From NCBI RefSeq assembly GCF_000310145.2, contig NZ_AMXA01000016.1, positions 18,243 to 82,242 of the forward strand: DNA of 64,000 nt, in the 5' to 3' direction. A program made the translations under genes and the position numbers. Positions 19,139 through 30,166 of this stretch are shown here, piece after piece. Each line of letters starts with the position of its first letter. The first letter of the stretch is position 1. Source of the stretch: Thauera sp. 28. Lineage in GTDB: Bacteria > Pseudomonadota > Gammaproteobacteria > Burkholderiales > Rhodocyclaceae. The notes under the pieces are model-generated. The model saw only the letters and a program-made list of their open reading frames with translations. It did not search any database and was not told where the DNA came from.

Positions 19139-21796
19139 ATGTCCAGCCACCACGCCCTGAGCACCGCCTTCGAACCGGCGTCGATCGCCGTCATCGGCGC
19201 TTCGGACTCACCCGGCTCGGTCGGCCGCATCATCTTCCGCAACCTGGTCGAGGGCGGCTACCGCGGCACGCTGCACGCGGTGAACCCGAAGTACGAGCGC
19301 ATCCAGGACCACCCCTGCCATCGCTCGATCGAGGACATCGGCCGCCCGGTCGACCTCGCCATCATTGCCACGCCCGCGCGCATGCTGCACAACGTCACTG
19401 CCCAGTGCGGGCGCAGCGGTGTGCGCAATGCCATCATCGTCGGCGCCACCGGGCGCACACTCGAGCGCCGCATCATCGAGACCGCGCGTGAAAGCGGCTT
19501 GCGCCTGCTCGGACCCGGCAGCCTGGGTATCGCCCGCCCGGGCAGCGGGCTCAACGCCGCGCTCACCCGCATCGCGGTCAAGCCGGGCGAAATCGCCCTG
19601 GTGTCGCAGTCGGGCGCACTGTGCTCGGTCGTGCTGGACTGGGCCTCCACACAGGGCGTGGGCTTCTCGTCGGTGATCTCGCTCGGCGGCACCGTGGACA
19701 TCGACTTCGGCGAGACCCTCGAATACCTGACCCACGACCCGCAGACACGCTACATCCTGCTCTACGTCGACCACGTCCGTAATGCCCGCCACTTCATGAG
19801 CGCACTGCGCTCGGCGGCACGCATCAAGCCGATCATCGTGCTCAAGGCGGGCCGTCACGGCGCGGACGAGAACGACACGACCGCAGCTGCACACGGTGGA
19901 CTCGCCGACGTGGTTTTCGACGCGGCCATGCGCCGTGCGGGGGTGGTACGGGTCAACAATCTCGACCAATTGTTCTTCGCCACCAAGGCGCTCTCCTGCG
20001 GCTTCCGTCCGCGCGAGGACAGCCTCGCCATCGTCTCCAACGGCAGCGGCCCGGCCGACCTCGCCGCCGACCGCGCCAAGGACCTCGGCACCACCCTGGT
20101 CAATCTCGGCTCGCCCACCATCGCGGCACTCGAGCGCCTGGGCGGACGCGAGCGCCGCAGCCACAACCCGCTCGACCTCGGCGGCGACGCGAGTCCGCAA
20201 CGCTATCGCGACGCCATCCTGGCACTCGCCGAGGACGCCGCAGTGACCAACCTGCTGGTGATCCTGTCGCCGCATGCCCTCGTGGAGCCGGTCGAAGTCG
20301 CCCAGGAGATCATCGACCTCTCGGCGCAGCTGCGGCTCAAGCTGTGCTGCTGCTGGATGGGCGGCGGCCAGGTGGCCGAGGCGCGCAGCCTGCTCGAACA
20401 GGCCGGCATCCCGGTATTCAGCGCCCCTGAGGCCGCGGTCGAGTTGTTCCACGACATCTCCCGCTTCCATCACAGCCAGACACTGCTGCTGCAGACCGCG
20501 GGCGGCGGCGCGGCGGCCTACCGTCGCAGCGGCGGGGCACGCGTGCTGATCGAAACCTTGCTCAACCAGCGCCGCCACACCCTGTCGGCGATGGAGTCCA
20601 AGGCCCTGCTACGCAGCTACGGCATCGCGGTCACGCCCACCACGGTCGCCCACGATGCCACCCAGGCCCTGTTCGTCGCCGAGCAGGTCGGCTTCCCGGT
20701 GGCGATGAAGGTCGACGCTGCCGAGCTTGCCAGCAAGTCGGAGTCGGGCGGCGTACGCCTCAACATCAACACCGCCGAATCGGTGTGGAGCGCCTACCAC
20801 GACATCGTCGATGCGGTCCGCCTGCGCCACCCCGAGGCGCACATCACGGGCGTAGCGATCGAGCCCTACCTGTACCGGCCGCGCGCCCGCGAGTTCAGCA
20901 TCCAGGTCGTACGCGACGCCATCTTCGGCCCGGTGATCAGTCTCGGGCCAGAGGACGCCTCGGCGCCACGCACCTTTGCGCTGCCGCCGCTCAACCCGGT
21001 GCTGGCGCGCGACCTCATCGACACGGCTATGCCGACTGCGCCGCGCGGCCCCCGCAGCCCTGCGGGCACGCTCAACCGCGCCGCCGTCGAGCAGGTGCTG
21101 GTATCGGTGTCCGACCTGGTGTGCGAATTGCCCTGGGTGCGCGAACTGGAGATCGGCCCGCTCATCATCGACGCTGAGGGTGCAGTGGCGGCGGACGCGC
21201 GCGTCGTCATCGACCAGGGCCTGCCTGCCGGCAGCGACCGCTATGCCCACATGGCGATCCATCCCTATCCGCTGCACCTCGTCCAGGACTGGAAGGTCGG
21301 CGACGGCCGCGCCGTGCGCACCCGCCCGATACGCCCGGAAGACGCCGGGCTGCTGCTGGCCTTCTTCAACGGCCTGAGCGCCGAGACCCGCTACATGCGC
21401 TTCATGGAGGAGCTGGACGAACTCAGCCCGGCGATGGTCGCGCGCTTCACGCAGATCGACTACGACCGCGAGATGGCACTGATCGCCACGACGCCCGACG
21501 ACGCGGGTACCGAGCAGATGATCGGCAGCGCGCGCTATGCGCTCGCTGCCGATGGCGAGTCGGTCGAGTTCGCCCTCGTCGTCGCCGACGGCTGGCAGCG
21601 CTTCGGCCTCGGCCGCCGACTCATGGGGGCGCTCATCGAAGTCGCCCGCGCCAAGGGCTATCGCAGCATCTTCGGCGACGTGCTCGGCAACAACCCGAAG
21701 ATGCTGCGCCTGATGCACGGCCTCGGCTTCCTGGTCCAGCCCCACCCCGAGGAGAGCGCGCTGCGGCGGGTCGTCAAGGCGCTGCACGGCAAGTGA
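19139..21796 (+). CDS. Pat-type protein lysine acyltransferase (NDP-forming acyl-CoA synthetase domain plus GNAT)
   Basis: An 885-residue two-part protein, the same size as E. coli PatZ/YfiQ. Residues about 1-700 are an acyl-CoA synthetase (NDP-forming)-like region with a CoA-binding Rossmann start (SIAVIGASDSPGSVG), a ligase-CoA domain and an ATP-grasp-like domain near 480-700. Residues about 720-880 are a GNAT acetyltransferase with the acetyl-CoA-binding QRFGLGRRL motif. Such enzymes acetylate the catalytic Lys of AMP-forming acyl-CoA synthetases and switch them off. Its place behind the paa operon and its PaaX-type operator suggest PaaK or a related ligase as the target, which is inference. 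No ribosome-binding site is obvious before the ATG. Confidence 0.85.
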   Translation: MSSHHALSTAFEPASIAVIGASDSPGSVGRIIFRNLVEGGYRGTLHAVNPKYERIQDHPCHRSIEDIGRPVDLAIIATPARMLHNVTAQCGRSGVRNAIIVGATGRTLERRIIETARESGLRLLGPGSLGIARPGSGLNAALTRIAVKPGEIALVSQSGALCSVVLDWASTQGVGFSSVISLGGTVDIDFGETLEYLTHDPQTRYILLYVDHVRNARHFMSALRSAARIKPIIVLKAGRHGADENDTTAAAHGGLADVVFDAAMRRAGVVRVNNLDQLFFATKALSCGFRPREDSLAIVSNGSGPADLAADRAKDLGTTLVNLGSPTIAALERLGGRERRSHNPLDLGGDASPQRYRDAILALAEDAAVTNLLVILSPHALVEPVEVAQEIIDLSAQLRLKLCCCWMGGGQVAEARSLLEQAGIPVFSAPEAAVELFHDISRFHHSQTLLLQTAGGGAAAYRRSGGARVLIETLLNQRRHTLSAMESKALLRSYGIAVTPTTVAHDATQALFVAEQVGFPVAMKVDAAELASKSESGGVRLNINTAESVWSAYHDIVDAVRLRHPEAHITGVAIEPYLYRPRAREFSIQVVRDAIFGPVISLGPEDASAPRTFALPPLNPVLARDLIDTAMPTAPRGPRSPAGTLNRAAVEQVLVSVSDLVCELPWVRELEIGPLIIDAEGAVAADARVVIDQGLPAGSDRYAHMAIHPYPLHLVQDWKVGDGRAVRTRPIRPEDAGLLLAFFNGLSAETRYMRFMEELDELSPAMVARFTQIDYDREMALIATTPDDAGTEQMIGSARYALAADGESVEFALVVADGWQRFGLGRRLMGALIEVARAKGYRSIFGDVLGNNPKMLRLMHGLGFLVQPHPEESALRRVVKALHGK

Positions 21797-21815
21797 GCGC
21801 TCCCGCGCCGCAGCC

Positions 21816-23297
21816 TCAGCCGAGTGCTGCCTCGAGGCGTTCGCAGATCGTGCGCAGCACCTTGATGCGGGCGAAATGCTTGTCGTCAGCCTCGACCAGG
21901 GTCCACGGCGCGTACTCGGTGCTGGTGCGATCGACCATGTCGCACACCGCACGGCTGTACTCGTCCCACTTGTCGCGGTTGCGCCAGTCCTCCTCGGTGA
22001 TCTTGAAGTGCTTGTGCGGCTCGGATTCACGCTCCTTGAAGCGGGCGAGTTGCTCGTCCTTGCTGATCGCAAGCCAGAACTTGACGACAACCGCGCCGGC
22101 ACTCGCCAGTTCGTCCTCGAAGTCGTTGATCTCGGCGTAGGCACGCATCCAGTCGGCCTCGGAACAGAAGCCCTCGACGCGCTCGACCAGCACACGGCCA
22201 TACCAGGAGCGGTCGAATACGACCACTTTGCCGCGCCGCGGCAGGTGGCGCCAGAAGCGCCACAAGTAGGGCTGAGCGCTTTCTTCGTCGGTCGGCGCCG
22301 CGACCGGGATGACGCGGTACTGGCGCGCATCGAGCGCGCCGACCACGCGGCGGATCGCGCCGCCCTTGCCCGCCGCATCCATGCCTTCGAACACCAGCAC
22401 CAGCGCGCGCGTGCGAAACGCCGGCGAGCGCGACAGCAGGGCAAGTCGCCCCTGCAGGCGCTCGAGCTGGTCGTCGTAGTCCTTGCGTTTCATGTCCTGG
22501 CGCACGAGCGCGTCGAGCACATTGAGCCCATCGACGCGCGGCGGCAGCGGCGCGACCGACAGCCGCGGCGTCCAGTGCTGGGATGCGGCATCGAGCCGGC
22601 GGCGCAGCGCCGACAACAGCGTGCGGCCGACGAACAGGGCGCGGTAGTTGGCGTCCGAGCCATCCACGATCAGCCAGGGCGCCGCAGCCGTGCTCGTCGT
22701 CCGCAACACATGCCCCGCCACCTCCCGGTAGCGCTCGTAAAGGTTGTAGTAGCGCCAGTCGCGCTCGGTCACCCGCCAGCGCGTGCGCGGATCCTTCTCG
22801 AGCGCCTTCAGGCGCGCCTTCTGTGCGTCCCGCGGCAGATGGAACCAGAACTTGATCAGCAGCACGCCCTCTTGCGCGAGCATCGACTCGAAACGGCGGA
22901 TGTCGTCGAGGCGCTTGTCGAGCTCGGCCTTCTTCGAGGTCCGGTCGACGCGCTCGAAGATGGGCTGGGTATACCAGTTGCCGAACATGACGGCGATCTT
23001 TCCGCGCGGCGGCAGCGCCCGCCAGAAGCGCCACATGTAGGGGCGCTCCGACTCCTCCGCGCTCGGCGCGTCAAACGCCCAGGTCTGGATGTGGCGCGGA
23101 TCCATCCACTCGTTGAGCAGGTTCACCGTCTCACCCTTGCCGGCCTTGTCGACGCCATTGACGAGGACGACGACGGCGAACTGCCTGAGTTCGAGCAGGT
23201 CCAGCTGCGCATCGAGCAGCTCTGCACGCAATGCCGGCACCGCCTGGCGGTAGGTGTCCTTGTCGGTGCTATGGCCAAGCTCTGCAGATTCGAACAT
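21816..23297 (-). CDS. pap: Polyphosphate:AMP phosphotransferase (two-domain PPK2)
   Basis: A 493-residue protein with two tandem PPK2 domains, the layout of polyphosphate:AMP phosphotransferase. Each has a Walker A-like loop: GVDKAGKGET (near residues 49-58) and GMDAAGKGGA (near 307-316). The second domain also has the Walker B-like VVFDRSWYGRVLVERV stretch. It uses polyphosphate to phosphorylate AMP to ADP. The ATG at 23297 follows a purine-rich GGGGAGGGGGA; the frame continues far upstream over rsmE but is not coding there. It converges on pat with 19 bp between them. Confidence 0.88.
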   Translation of the reverse strand: MFESAELGHSTDKDTYRQAVPALRAELLDAQLDLLELRQFAVVVLVNGVDKAGKGETVNLLNEWMDPRHIQTWAFDAPSAEESERPYMWRFWRALPPRGKIAVMFGNWYTQPIFERVDRTSKKAELDKRLDDIRRFESMLAQEGVLLIKFWFHLPRDAQKARLKALEKDPRTRWRVTERDWRYYNLYERYREVAGHVLRTTSTAAAPWLIVDGSDANYRALFVGRTLLSALRRRLDAASQHWTPRLSVAPLPPRVDGLNVLDALVRQDMKRKDYDDQLERLQGRLALLSRSPAFRTRALVLVFEGMDAAGKGGAIRRVVGALDARQYRVIPVAAPTDEESAQPYLWRFWRHLPRRGKVVVFDRSWYGRVLVERVEGFCSEADWMRAYAEINDFEDELASAGAVVVKFWLAISKDEQLARFKERESEPHKHFKITEEDWRNRDKWDEYSRAVCDMVDRTSTEYAPWTLVEADDKHFARIKVLRTICERLEAALG

Positions 23298-23359
23298 TCC
23301 CCCTCCCCCTTCGATCTTCGTTGTCGCGCCGCGGGCGCTGTGCGGACCTGCCGATCCGT

Positions 23360-24082
23360 TCAGTAGTCGCCCCAGCGCGCCTGCAGCACCGCCAGCGCCG
23401 CCAGACCTGCGGTCTCGGTGCGCAGTACGCGGGGGCCGAGCACGATGCGCCGGCAGCCAGCAGCATCGAAAGCAGCCAGTTCGCCCTCGCTCCACCCCCC
23501 CTCGGGACCGACAAGCAGGTGAACCGGCCCCGCGGGCGGCGGCTCTTGCGCAAGCCCCACCCGCCCACCCGGGGCCAGCACGTAGTTGGTCGCCGCCCTG
23601 TTCGCGGCGAGCCATTGCAGCACCGGCTGCATCGGCCGCAGCTGGGGAATGCGGTTGCGACCGCACTGCTCGCAGGCCGACACCGCGACCTGCTGCCAAT
23701 GCGCCAGCCGCTTGTCCGCGCGCTCGCCGGCCAGGCGCAACACCGAGCGCTCAGCCTGCACCGGCTGGACAGCGGCGACGCCGAGCTCGACCGCCTTCTG
23801 CACCACCCAGTCCATCTTGTCGCCCGTGGCCAGGGCCTGCACCAGCACCACCTGCAGCGGCGACTCGCGCTCGATGTCGCGCCGCGCCCCGAGACGCGCG
23901 AACGCGGCCTTGCCGCGCACCACCAGCTCGGCATCGACCTCGCCGCCATGGCCGTCGAAAAGCACCAGACCAGCCCCGTCCGGCAGCCGCAGAACACGCA
24001 CCGCGTGGTGTGCCAGCGCCTCCGGCAGGGCGACCTCGCCACCGTCCGGGAGGCGACCATCAAAGTGGAATCGTGAAATCAT
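23360..24082 (-). CDS. rsmE: RsmE, 16S rRNA m3U1498 methyltransferase
   Basis: A 240-residue SPOUT methyltransferase. It starts MISRFHF, the usual RsmE opening, carries LATGDKMDWVVQKAVELGV in the centre and ends with the trefoil-knot motifs LLVGPEGGWSEGE and LGPRVLRTETAGLAAL, which bind S-adenosylmethionine. It methylates U1498 in 16S rRNA. The ATG at 24082 is chosen because the 39 residues upstream in the open frame are not conserved. It diverges from the inositol-monophosphatase-family gene by 50 bp. Confidence 0.93.
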   Translation of the reverse strand: MISRFHFDGRLPDGGEVALPEALAHHAVRVLRLPDGAGLVLFDGHGGEVDAELVVRGKAAFARLGARRDIERESPLQVVLVQALATGDKMDWVVQKAVELGVAAVQPVQAERSVLRLAGERADKRLAHWQQVAVSACEQCGRNRIPQLRPMQPVLQWLAANRAATNYVLAPGGRVGLAQEPPPAGPVHLLVGPEGGWSEGELAAFDAAGCRRIVLGPRVLRTETAGLAALAVLQARWGDY

Positions 24083-24132
24083 CGTAAAATTATAGGCCCG
24101 AGCATCGCTCCCCCGAGCGCAAGGAGTTCCGC

Positions 24133-24942
24133 ATGCCCACTGCAGCCATACGCCTGTCCCGCGCCCGCGCCCTCGAATCGATGGTGCGCGAGGTGGCACG
24201 CGAGGAAATCCTGCCCCGTTATCTCAAGTCAGCACGCAACCGCAAGGCAGACGGCTCGCTGTTTACCGAGGCCGACGTCGAGTCCCAGCGCCGCTTCAGC
24301 GAAGAGCTGCCCAAGCTGCTGCCCGGCGCGGTGCTAGGCGAGGAAATGACCGCGGCCGAGCAGGCCCACCTGTGGAACGAGGGCGCTCGCGGCCTGTGGT
24401 GCATCGACCCGATCGACGGCACCACCAACTTCGCCAACGGCATCCCGCTGTTCGCGGTTTCGATCGCCTACCTGATCGACCATCAGCCGGTGATCGGCGT
24501 GGTGTACAACCCGATCACCGACGAATCCTTCTACGCCGCACGCGGCGCGGGCGCCTTCCTCAACGGCGCAGAGCTGCCACTGCGCGGCGGTGCGGCCAGC
24601 CTGCGCGATGCCGTCGCCGGCGTGGACTTCAAGCGCATCAGCCACCACTTGGGCGACGAACTCGCGGTGCGCCCGCCTTATTACTCGCAGCGCAACTTCG
24701 GCTCGAGCGCGCTCGAATGGTGCTTCGTCGCCGCCGGCCGGCTCGATGTCTATCTGCACGGCGGACAGATGCTGTGGGACTACGCCGCTGGCCGCCTCAT
24801 CCTCGCCGAGGCCGGCGGCCAGGCCGAAGCGCTCGACGGTGGCGAACTCATGGCCGGCCCGGCCATCAAGCGCGGCGTGATCGCAGCGGTCACGCCCTCG
24901 CTATTCACCGAGTGGTCGGCGTGGGTGAAGGGACGCTCCTGA
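24133..24942 (+). CDS. Inositol monophosphatase family protein
   Basis: A 269-residue Mg-dependent phosphatase. The metal-binding signature WCIDPIDGTTNF (about residues 91-102) and the C-terminal GGQMLWDYAAGRLILAEAGG are intact, as is GEE near residue 70. Family members dephosphorylate inositol phosphate, histidinol phosphate or sugar bisphosphates; the sequence does not fix which. A phosphoribulokinase gene follows 85 bp downstream on the same strand, so a sugar-phosphate role is possible. A TAAAAT box at 24085-24090 could be its -10. Confidence 0.85.
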   Translation: MPTAAIRLSRARALESMVREVAREEILPRYLKSARNRKADGSLFTEADVESQRRFSEELPKLLPGAVLGEEMTAAEQAHLWNEGARGLWCIDPIDGTTNFANGIPLFAVSIAYLIDHQPVIGVVYNPITDESFYAARGAGAFLNGAELPLRGGAASLRDAVAGVDFKRISHHLGDELAVRPPYYSQRNFGSSALEWCFVAAGRLDVYLHGGQMLWDYAAGRLILAEAGGQAEALDGGELMAGPAIKRGVIAAVTPSLFTEWSAWVKGRS

Positions 24943-25027
24943 GCGCCCCCGCTCCTCTGCACGCACCCGCGAATACATCCCAAGCCCGCAACACCCCACA
25001 GCCGTCGGCCGTAGGCGGAGAACCCCC

Positions 25028-25903
25028 ATGTCCATGAAGCACCCCATCATCGCGGTCACCGGCTCTTCGGGCGCGGGCACCACCACGGTCAAGCACACCT
25101 TCGAGGCGATCTTCCATCGCGAGAACGTGAACCCCGCAATCGTCGAGGGCGACAGCTTCCACCGCTACACCCGCGCCGAGATGAAAACGCTCATCGAGGA
25201 CGCCGAACGCGCAGGCCAGCGCGGCATCAGCCACTTCGGCCCGGAAGCCAACCTGCTTGCAGACCTCGAGAGCCTGTTCCGCTCCTACGGTGACGCCGCC
25301 ACCGGTCGCCGCCGCTACTACATACACAACGAGGCGCAGTCGATGCGCTGGAACCTGCCGATGGGTACCTTCACCGAATGGGAAGACCTGCCGGTCGGCA
25401 CCGACTGCCTGTTCTACGAGGGCCTGCATGGGGCCGTCGTAACCGACAGCACCGACGTGGCGCGCCATGTCGACCTGTTGATCGGCGTCGTACCCACGAT
25501 CAACCTGGAGTGGATCCAGAAGCTGCACCGCGACACCAAGCTGCGCGGCTACACCGCCGAGGCCGTGCAGGACACCATCCTGCGCCGCATGCACGACTAC
25601 GTGCATTACATCGTGCCGCAGTTCGCCCGCACCCACATCAACTTCCAGCGCGTGCCGGTCGTCGACACTTCCAACCCCTTCATCGCCCGCGACGTGCCGA
25701 CCCAGGATGAATCCATGGTGGTGATCCGCTTCAAGGATCCGCGCGGCGTCGACTTCCCCTACCTGCTGCGCATGATCCACGACGCCTTCATGAGCCGGGC
25801 CAACACCATCGTGATTCCGGGCGGCAAGCTCGACCTGGCCATGCAACTGATCCTCACCCCGCTGATCTGGAAGCTCATGGAACGACGCCGGCAGTGGGTA
25901 TGA
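25028..25903 (+). CDS. Phosphoribulokinase, copy 1
   Basis: A 291-residue phosphoribulokinase of the proteobacterial type. The P-loop GSSGAGTTTV is near residues 12-21, followed by [18 protein letters not shown] and [10 protein letters not shown]. It phosphorylates ribulose 5-phosphate to ribulose 1,5-bisphosphate. It lies outside the cbb operon, about 2.2 kb upstream of tkt, and is a clear paralogue of the copy at 40507. Many residues differ between the copies in the 90-125 region. The ATG has GGAG upstream. Confidence 0.92.
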   Translation: MSMKHPIIAVTGSSGAGTTTVKHTFEAIFHRENVNPAIVEGDSFHRYTRAEMKTLIEDAERAGQRGISHFGPEANLLADLESLFRSYGDAATGRRRYYIHNEAQSMRWNLPMGTFTEWEDLPVGTDCLFYEGLHGAVVTDSTDVARHVDLLIGVVPTINLEWIQKLHRDTKLRGYTAEAVQDTILRRMHDYVHYIVPQFARTHINFQRVPVVDTSNPFIARDVPTQDESMVVIRFKDPRGVDFPYLLRMIHDAFMSRANTIVIPGGKLDLAMQLILTPLIWKLMERRRQWV

Positions 25904-25999
25904 AAGCGCTCAAGTCAGCCCCCGGCGCGCCGTTAGCAGCATGAACGGCGCCGTCCGCGGGACTGCTGCCCCACCCCGACTCACAAGGATCGACCAGCC

Positions 26000-28000
26000 A
26001 TGCCCGGAATGTTGTCCAGCCTTCGTGCAAAGCTGCTGACCGCCACGCTTGCAGTGGTGGCTACAGGTTTCACCGTCACCATCGGCGTGATGTCCTACCA
26101 GAGCTACAACGCCGTGCTCGAGCAAGGTGACATTCGCGCCAAGCGCACCGCCGAACTCGCAGCCAAGACCGTATCGCAGCACCTCGACCATTCGATGACC
26201 ACCGCACTCGGCCTGCGCCATGTGCTCGAAGGCCTGCGCAGCCACGGCGCGACCGACCGCGATGCGGTCAATGCCATCCTGCGCCGCCAGCTCGACGGCA
26301 ATCCAGCCCTGCTTGGCCTGTTCACCGGCTGGGAGCCCGATGCCTTTGACGGTGATGACGAACAGTTCGCCAACACCCCCGGTCACGATGCCAGCGGCCG
26401 TCTGGTGCCTTACTGGAACCGGGGCGACGGCAGCCTCGCAGTGGAGCCGCTGGTCGACTACGACCAGGCTGGCGCCGGTGACTATTACCAGACCCCCAAG
26501 CGCACCGGCCAAGCGTTTGTATCCGATCCGTACGAATACGAGGTGGGGGGTCGCAAGATGCTCATCGCCTCGCTGGTGCACCCCATCATGGTCGGGGGCC
26601 GCTTCCACGGCATCGCCGGCGCGGACATCGCACTCGATGCGATGGGTCAATGGCTTGGCGGCATCAAGCCTTTCGGCGTAGGCCATGTCACCGTCCTCAG
26701 CCAGTCGGGGACCATAGTCTATGGCCCCGACCGCAGTGCGGTCGGCAAGATGGCGAGCACGCTGCCGGCTGCGGCGCTCAATGCCCTGGCCAGAGGGGAA
26801 GAGTACCGTTGGCTGGACGACGCCGGCATCAGCCACTTCCTCGAACGCATCGACATCAAGGGCGCCGAGCGCGCATGGGGAGCGATCGTATCGGTACCCC
26901 AACACGTCATCACCGCATCGGCGGATCAACTGCTGCGCACCGCAATCATGCTCGGCCTGCTCAGCCTGGCGCTGACTGCCGGCGTCATCTTTACCCTGTT
27001 GACCGCACTGACGCGCCCACTCAACCAACTCGCAGGGGCGATGGAAGAGCTCGCAGGTGGCGAGGGCGACCTCACCCGTCGCCTGGACATTCGCAGCAAC
27101 GACGAACTCGGGCGTGTCGCTGGCAGCGTCAACGCCTTCCTGAGCACGCTGCAGCGCATGTTCGTCGAGGTTCGCGACCAGAGCACGACCCTGGAGCACG
27201 GCCTGCGCACAGTCACCCAGGCAACCCAGCAGGTCGCGAGCAGCTCGCGCACCCTGGCAGGCACCTCCAGCAGCAACGCTGCCACCGTCGAGCAAGTCAC
27301 CGTCTCCATCGGACATATCGCCGAACACGCCCGCGAAGCGGACGAAACCATGCTCCATACAAGCGCAGTGTCGCGTCGCAGCGCAGCGGCGGTGGGCGCC
27401 ATGGAACAGCAGATGCAAGGCATTGGCTCCACAATGGAAGGACTTGCCGCCTCGCTCAGCGGGCTGGAGCAGCGCTCGGAGCAGATTGCCGGGGTCGCCC
27501 AGGTCATCCGCGACATCGCCGACCAGACCAATCTGCTGGCGCTCAATGCGGCCATCGAGGCCGCCCGGGCAGGCGAACAGGGTCGTGGCTTCGCCGTGGT
27601 CGCCGACGAGGTGCGCAAGCTGGCCGAACGCACCGGCTCAGCCACGCTGGAGATTCGTGCCACCATCGAGTCCATCCGCAACGAAACACAGGCGGCGGTC
27701 GACGGCATGAAGCAGGCTCGCAAGGCCGTCGACCTGGGGATGGTCAAAGCGCACGAGGTCGCCGGCGAGATCGGATCGATCGAGACACAGATGGACCAGG
27801 CGGCAGGGCGTGTCAGGGAGATCGCCGAAGCCACCCAGGAGCAAAGCGCCGCCGCCACACAGCTGGCACAGTCGATCGAGGAGGCCTCGCTCATGGTGCA
27901 GACCACCGATGAAGCCATTCAGGACGCCTCGAATACCATCGACGAACTCGGACAGACTGCCGAACGCCTCGGCAAGCTGGTGGGGCGCTTCCGCCTCTAG
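26000..28000 (+). CDS. Methyl-accepting chemotaxis protein with periplasmic Cache-type sensor
   Basis: A 666-residue chemoreceptor. A transmembrane segment near residues 9-31 leads into a periplasmic dCache-like domain (about 35-305) with the [23 protein letters not shown] segment typical of these sensors. A second membrane segment (about 313-336) is followed by a HAMP domain and the cytoplasmic signalling helices. The hairpin tip [23 protein letters not shown] is near residues 508-530. It should steer the cell toward or away from a small ligand; dCache domains often bind amino acids or organic acids. No che genes are nearby. The C-terminus lacks an obvious receptor-tethering pentapeptide. 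Confidence 0.9.
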   Translation: MPGMLSSLRAKLLTATLAVVATGFTVTIGVMSYQSYNAVLEQGDIRAKRTAELAAKTVSQHLDHSMTTALGLRHVLEGLRSHGATDRDAVNAILRRQLDGNPALLGLFTGWEPDAFDGDDEQFANTPGHDASGRLVPYWNRGDGSLAVEPLVDYDQAGAGDYYQTPKRTGQAFVSDPYEYEVGGRKMLIASLVHPIMVGGRFHGIAGADIALDAMGQWLGGIKPFGVGHVTVLSQSGTIVYGPDRSAVGKMASTLPAAALNALARGEEYRWLDDAGISHFLERIDIKGAERAWGAIVSVPQHVITASADQLLRTAIMLGLLSLALTAGVIFTLLTALTRPLNQLAGAMEELAGGEGDLTRRLDIRSNDELGRVAGSVNAFLSTLQRMFVEVRDQSTTLEHGLRTVTQATQQVASSSRTLAGTSSSNAATVEQVTVSIGHIAEHAREADETMLHTSAVSRRSAAAVGAMEQQMQGIGSTMEGLAASLSGLEQRSEQIAGVAQVIRDIADQTNLLALNAAIEAARAGEQGRGFAVVADEVRKLAERTGSATLEIRATIESIRNETQAAVDGMKQARKAVDLGMVKAHEVAGEIGSIETQMDQAAGRVREIAEATQEQSAAATQLAQSIEEASLMVQTTDEAIQDASNTIDELGQTAERLGKLVGRFRL

Positions 28001-28138
28001 CATTCCTTCGACATATCCCCCTGCAGTTGGCGCCAGCGCGCGCAGTTGCAGGGCCGTGGTTCCTGAATTTCCAAAAATGCCGAGGTTTCAGCGATAATTC
28101 TGGTTTTTTCCAGCCGCCCCGGCGGCGTCGAGGCAACC

Positions 28139-30154
28139 ATGTCGCAGTCCAGAAACGTCAAGCCCCCGGTTTTCAACCCGCTTACCGGCGCCATCCGCGC
28201 GCTGGCGATGGATGCCGTGCAACAGGCCAACTCCGGCCATCCGGGCGCGCCGATGGGCATGGCCGAGATCGCCGAGGTGCTGTGGCGCCACCATCTGCGC
28301 CACAACCCGGCCAACCCCAAGTGGGCCGACCGCGACCGCTTCGTGCTGTCGAACGGCCACGGTTCGATGCTGATCTACGCGCTGCTCCACCTCACCGGCT
28401 ACAATCTGCCGATCGAGGAGCTCAAGCGCTTCCGCCAGCTGCACAGCAAGACCCCGGGCCACCCGGAATACGGCTACGCCCCCGGCGTCGAGACCACCAC
28501 CGGCCCGCTCGGCCAGGGCATCACCAACGCCGTCGGCATGGCACTCGCCGAGAAGATCCTCGCCGCCGAGTTCAATCGGCCTGGCCACGAAGTCGTCAAT
28601 CACAACACCTATGTATTCCTGGGCGACGGCTGCCTGATGGAAGGCATTTCGCACGAGGCCTGCTCGCTCGCCGGCACCTGGGGCCTGGGCAAGCTCATCG
28701 CCTTCTACGACGACAACAACATCTCCATCGACGGCCACGTCGAGGGCTGGTTCACCGACGACACCCCGAAGCGCTTCGAAGCCTACGGCTGGCAGGTCAT
28801 CCGCGACGTTCAGGGCCACGACCCGGTCGCCATCGAAGCAGCCATCCAGCAGGCCAAGGCCAACACTGCCCAGCCCACGCTGATCTGTTGCAAGACCATC
28901 ATCGGCGCCGGCGCTCCCAACAAGCAGGACAGCCATGATGTGCACGGCGCCCCGCTCGGCGCCGCCGAGATCGAGGCCGCGCGTGCCCACATCGGCTGGA
29001 ACCATCCCCCCTTCCACATCCCGGCCGACGTCTACGCTGCCTGGGACGCGCGCACCAAGGGCGCCTCGCTCGAAGCGCAGTGGAATGCCACCTTTGCCGC
29101 CTACCGTGCAGCCCACCCCGAACTCGCCGCCGAGTTCGAGCGCCGCATGGCCGGCGAGCTGCCTGCCGACTGGGACAGCCACGTCGCCGCGGTGCTCGCC
29201 AAGGTTGTCGACAAGGCCGAGACCATCGCCACCCGCAAGGCCAGCCAGAACAGCATCGAAGCCTACGCCCCCAAGCTGCCCGAACTGCTCGGCGGCTCGG
29301 CCGACCTCGCCGGCTCCAACCTCACGCTGTGGTCCGGCGCCAAGGGTGTCAGCAGGACCAGCGGCGGCAACTACGTGTATTACGGCGTACGTGAGTTCGG
29401 CATGGCGGCAATCGCCAACGGCGTCGCGCTGCACGGCGGCCTGATCCCCTACACCGCCACCTTCCTGATGTTCAGCGAGTACGCGCGCAACGCCTTGCGC
29501 ATGGCCGCGCTGATGAAGGTGCGCCAGATCTTCGTGTTCACCCACGACTCGATCGGCCTCGGCGAGGACGGCCCCACTCACCAACCGGTGGAGCAGACCG
29601 CAACGCTGCGCCTGATCCCCAACATGGACGTATGGCGCCCCTGCGACACCACCGAATCGGCAGTGGCCTGGGCGAGCGCGATCGAACGCAAGGACGGCCC
29701 GACCAGCATGTGCTTCTCGCGCCAGAACCTGCCCTTCCAGGCGCGCACGGCCGAACAGGTCGCCGCAATCCGCAAGGGCGGCTACGTCCTGTCGGAAGCT
29801 GAGGGTGGCACGCCGCAGGCGGTGATCCTCGCCACCGGCTCCGAAGTCGCCCTCGCCATCGCTGCGCAGCAGGCCCTGGCCGAACAAGGCGTCGCGGTGC
29901 GCGTGGTGTCCATGCCCTCGACCAACGTCTTCGACCGTCAGGATGCTGCCTACAAGGCCAGCGTGCTGCCCGCCGGCCTGCCGCGCGTCGCGGTCGAGGC
30001 CGGCAGCACCGACGGCTGGTACAAGTACGTCGGCCTCGAAGGTCGTGTCATCGGTATCGACCGCTTCGGCGAATCGGCACCCGCCGGCGAGCTGTTCAAG
30101 TATTTCGGCATCACCGCGGATGCGGTCGTGCAGGCAGTGAAAGCGGTGCTCTGA
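28139..30154 (+). CDS. tkt: Transketolase
   Basis: A 671-residue thiamine-diphosphate enzyme. The TPP-binding motif starts at [13 protein letters not shown] and ends near DDNNISIDG. Conserved pieces include [11 protein letters not shown] near the N-terminus and [18 protein letters not shown]. It moves two-carbon units in the Calvin and pentose phosphate cycles. It heads a set tkt-gap-pgk-pyk-fba on one strand, so a Calvin-cycle role is plausible besides the pentose phosphate pathway. A GATAAT box at 28093-28098 could be its -10. Confidence 0.95.
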   Translation: MSQSRNVKPPVFNPLTGAIRALAMDAVQQANSGHPGAPMGMAEIAEVLWRHHLRHNPANPKWADRDRFVLSNGHGSMLIYALLHLTGYNLPIEELKRFRQLHSKTPGHPEYGYAPGVETTTGPLGQGITNAVGMALAEKILAAEFNRPGHEVVNHNTYVFLGDGCLMEGISHEACSLAGTWGLGKLIAFYDDNNISIDGHVEGWFTDDTPKRFEAYGWQVIRDVQGHDPVAIEAAIQQAKANTAQPTLICCKTIIGAGAPNKQDSHDVHGAPLGAAEIEAARAHIGWNHPPFHIPADVYAAWDARTKGASLEAQWNATFAAYRAAHPELAAEFERRMAGELPADWDSHVAAVLAKVVDKAETIATRKASQNSIEAYAPKLPELLGGSADLAGSNLTLWSGAKGVSRTSGGNYVYYGVREFGMAAIANGVALHGGLIPYTATFLMFSEYARNALRMAALMKVRQIFVFTHDSIGLGEDGPTHQPVEQTATLRLIPNMDVWRPCDTTESAVAWASAIERKDGPTSMCFSRQNLPFQARTAEQVAAIRKGGYVLSEAEGGTPQAVILATGSEVALAIAAQQALAEQGVAVRVVSMPSTNVFDRQDAAYKASVLPAGLPRVAVEAGSTDGWYKYVGLEGRVIGIDRFGESAPAGELFKYFGITADAVVQAVKAVL

Positions 30155-30166
30155 AGAAGGCCTGGC

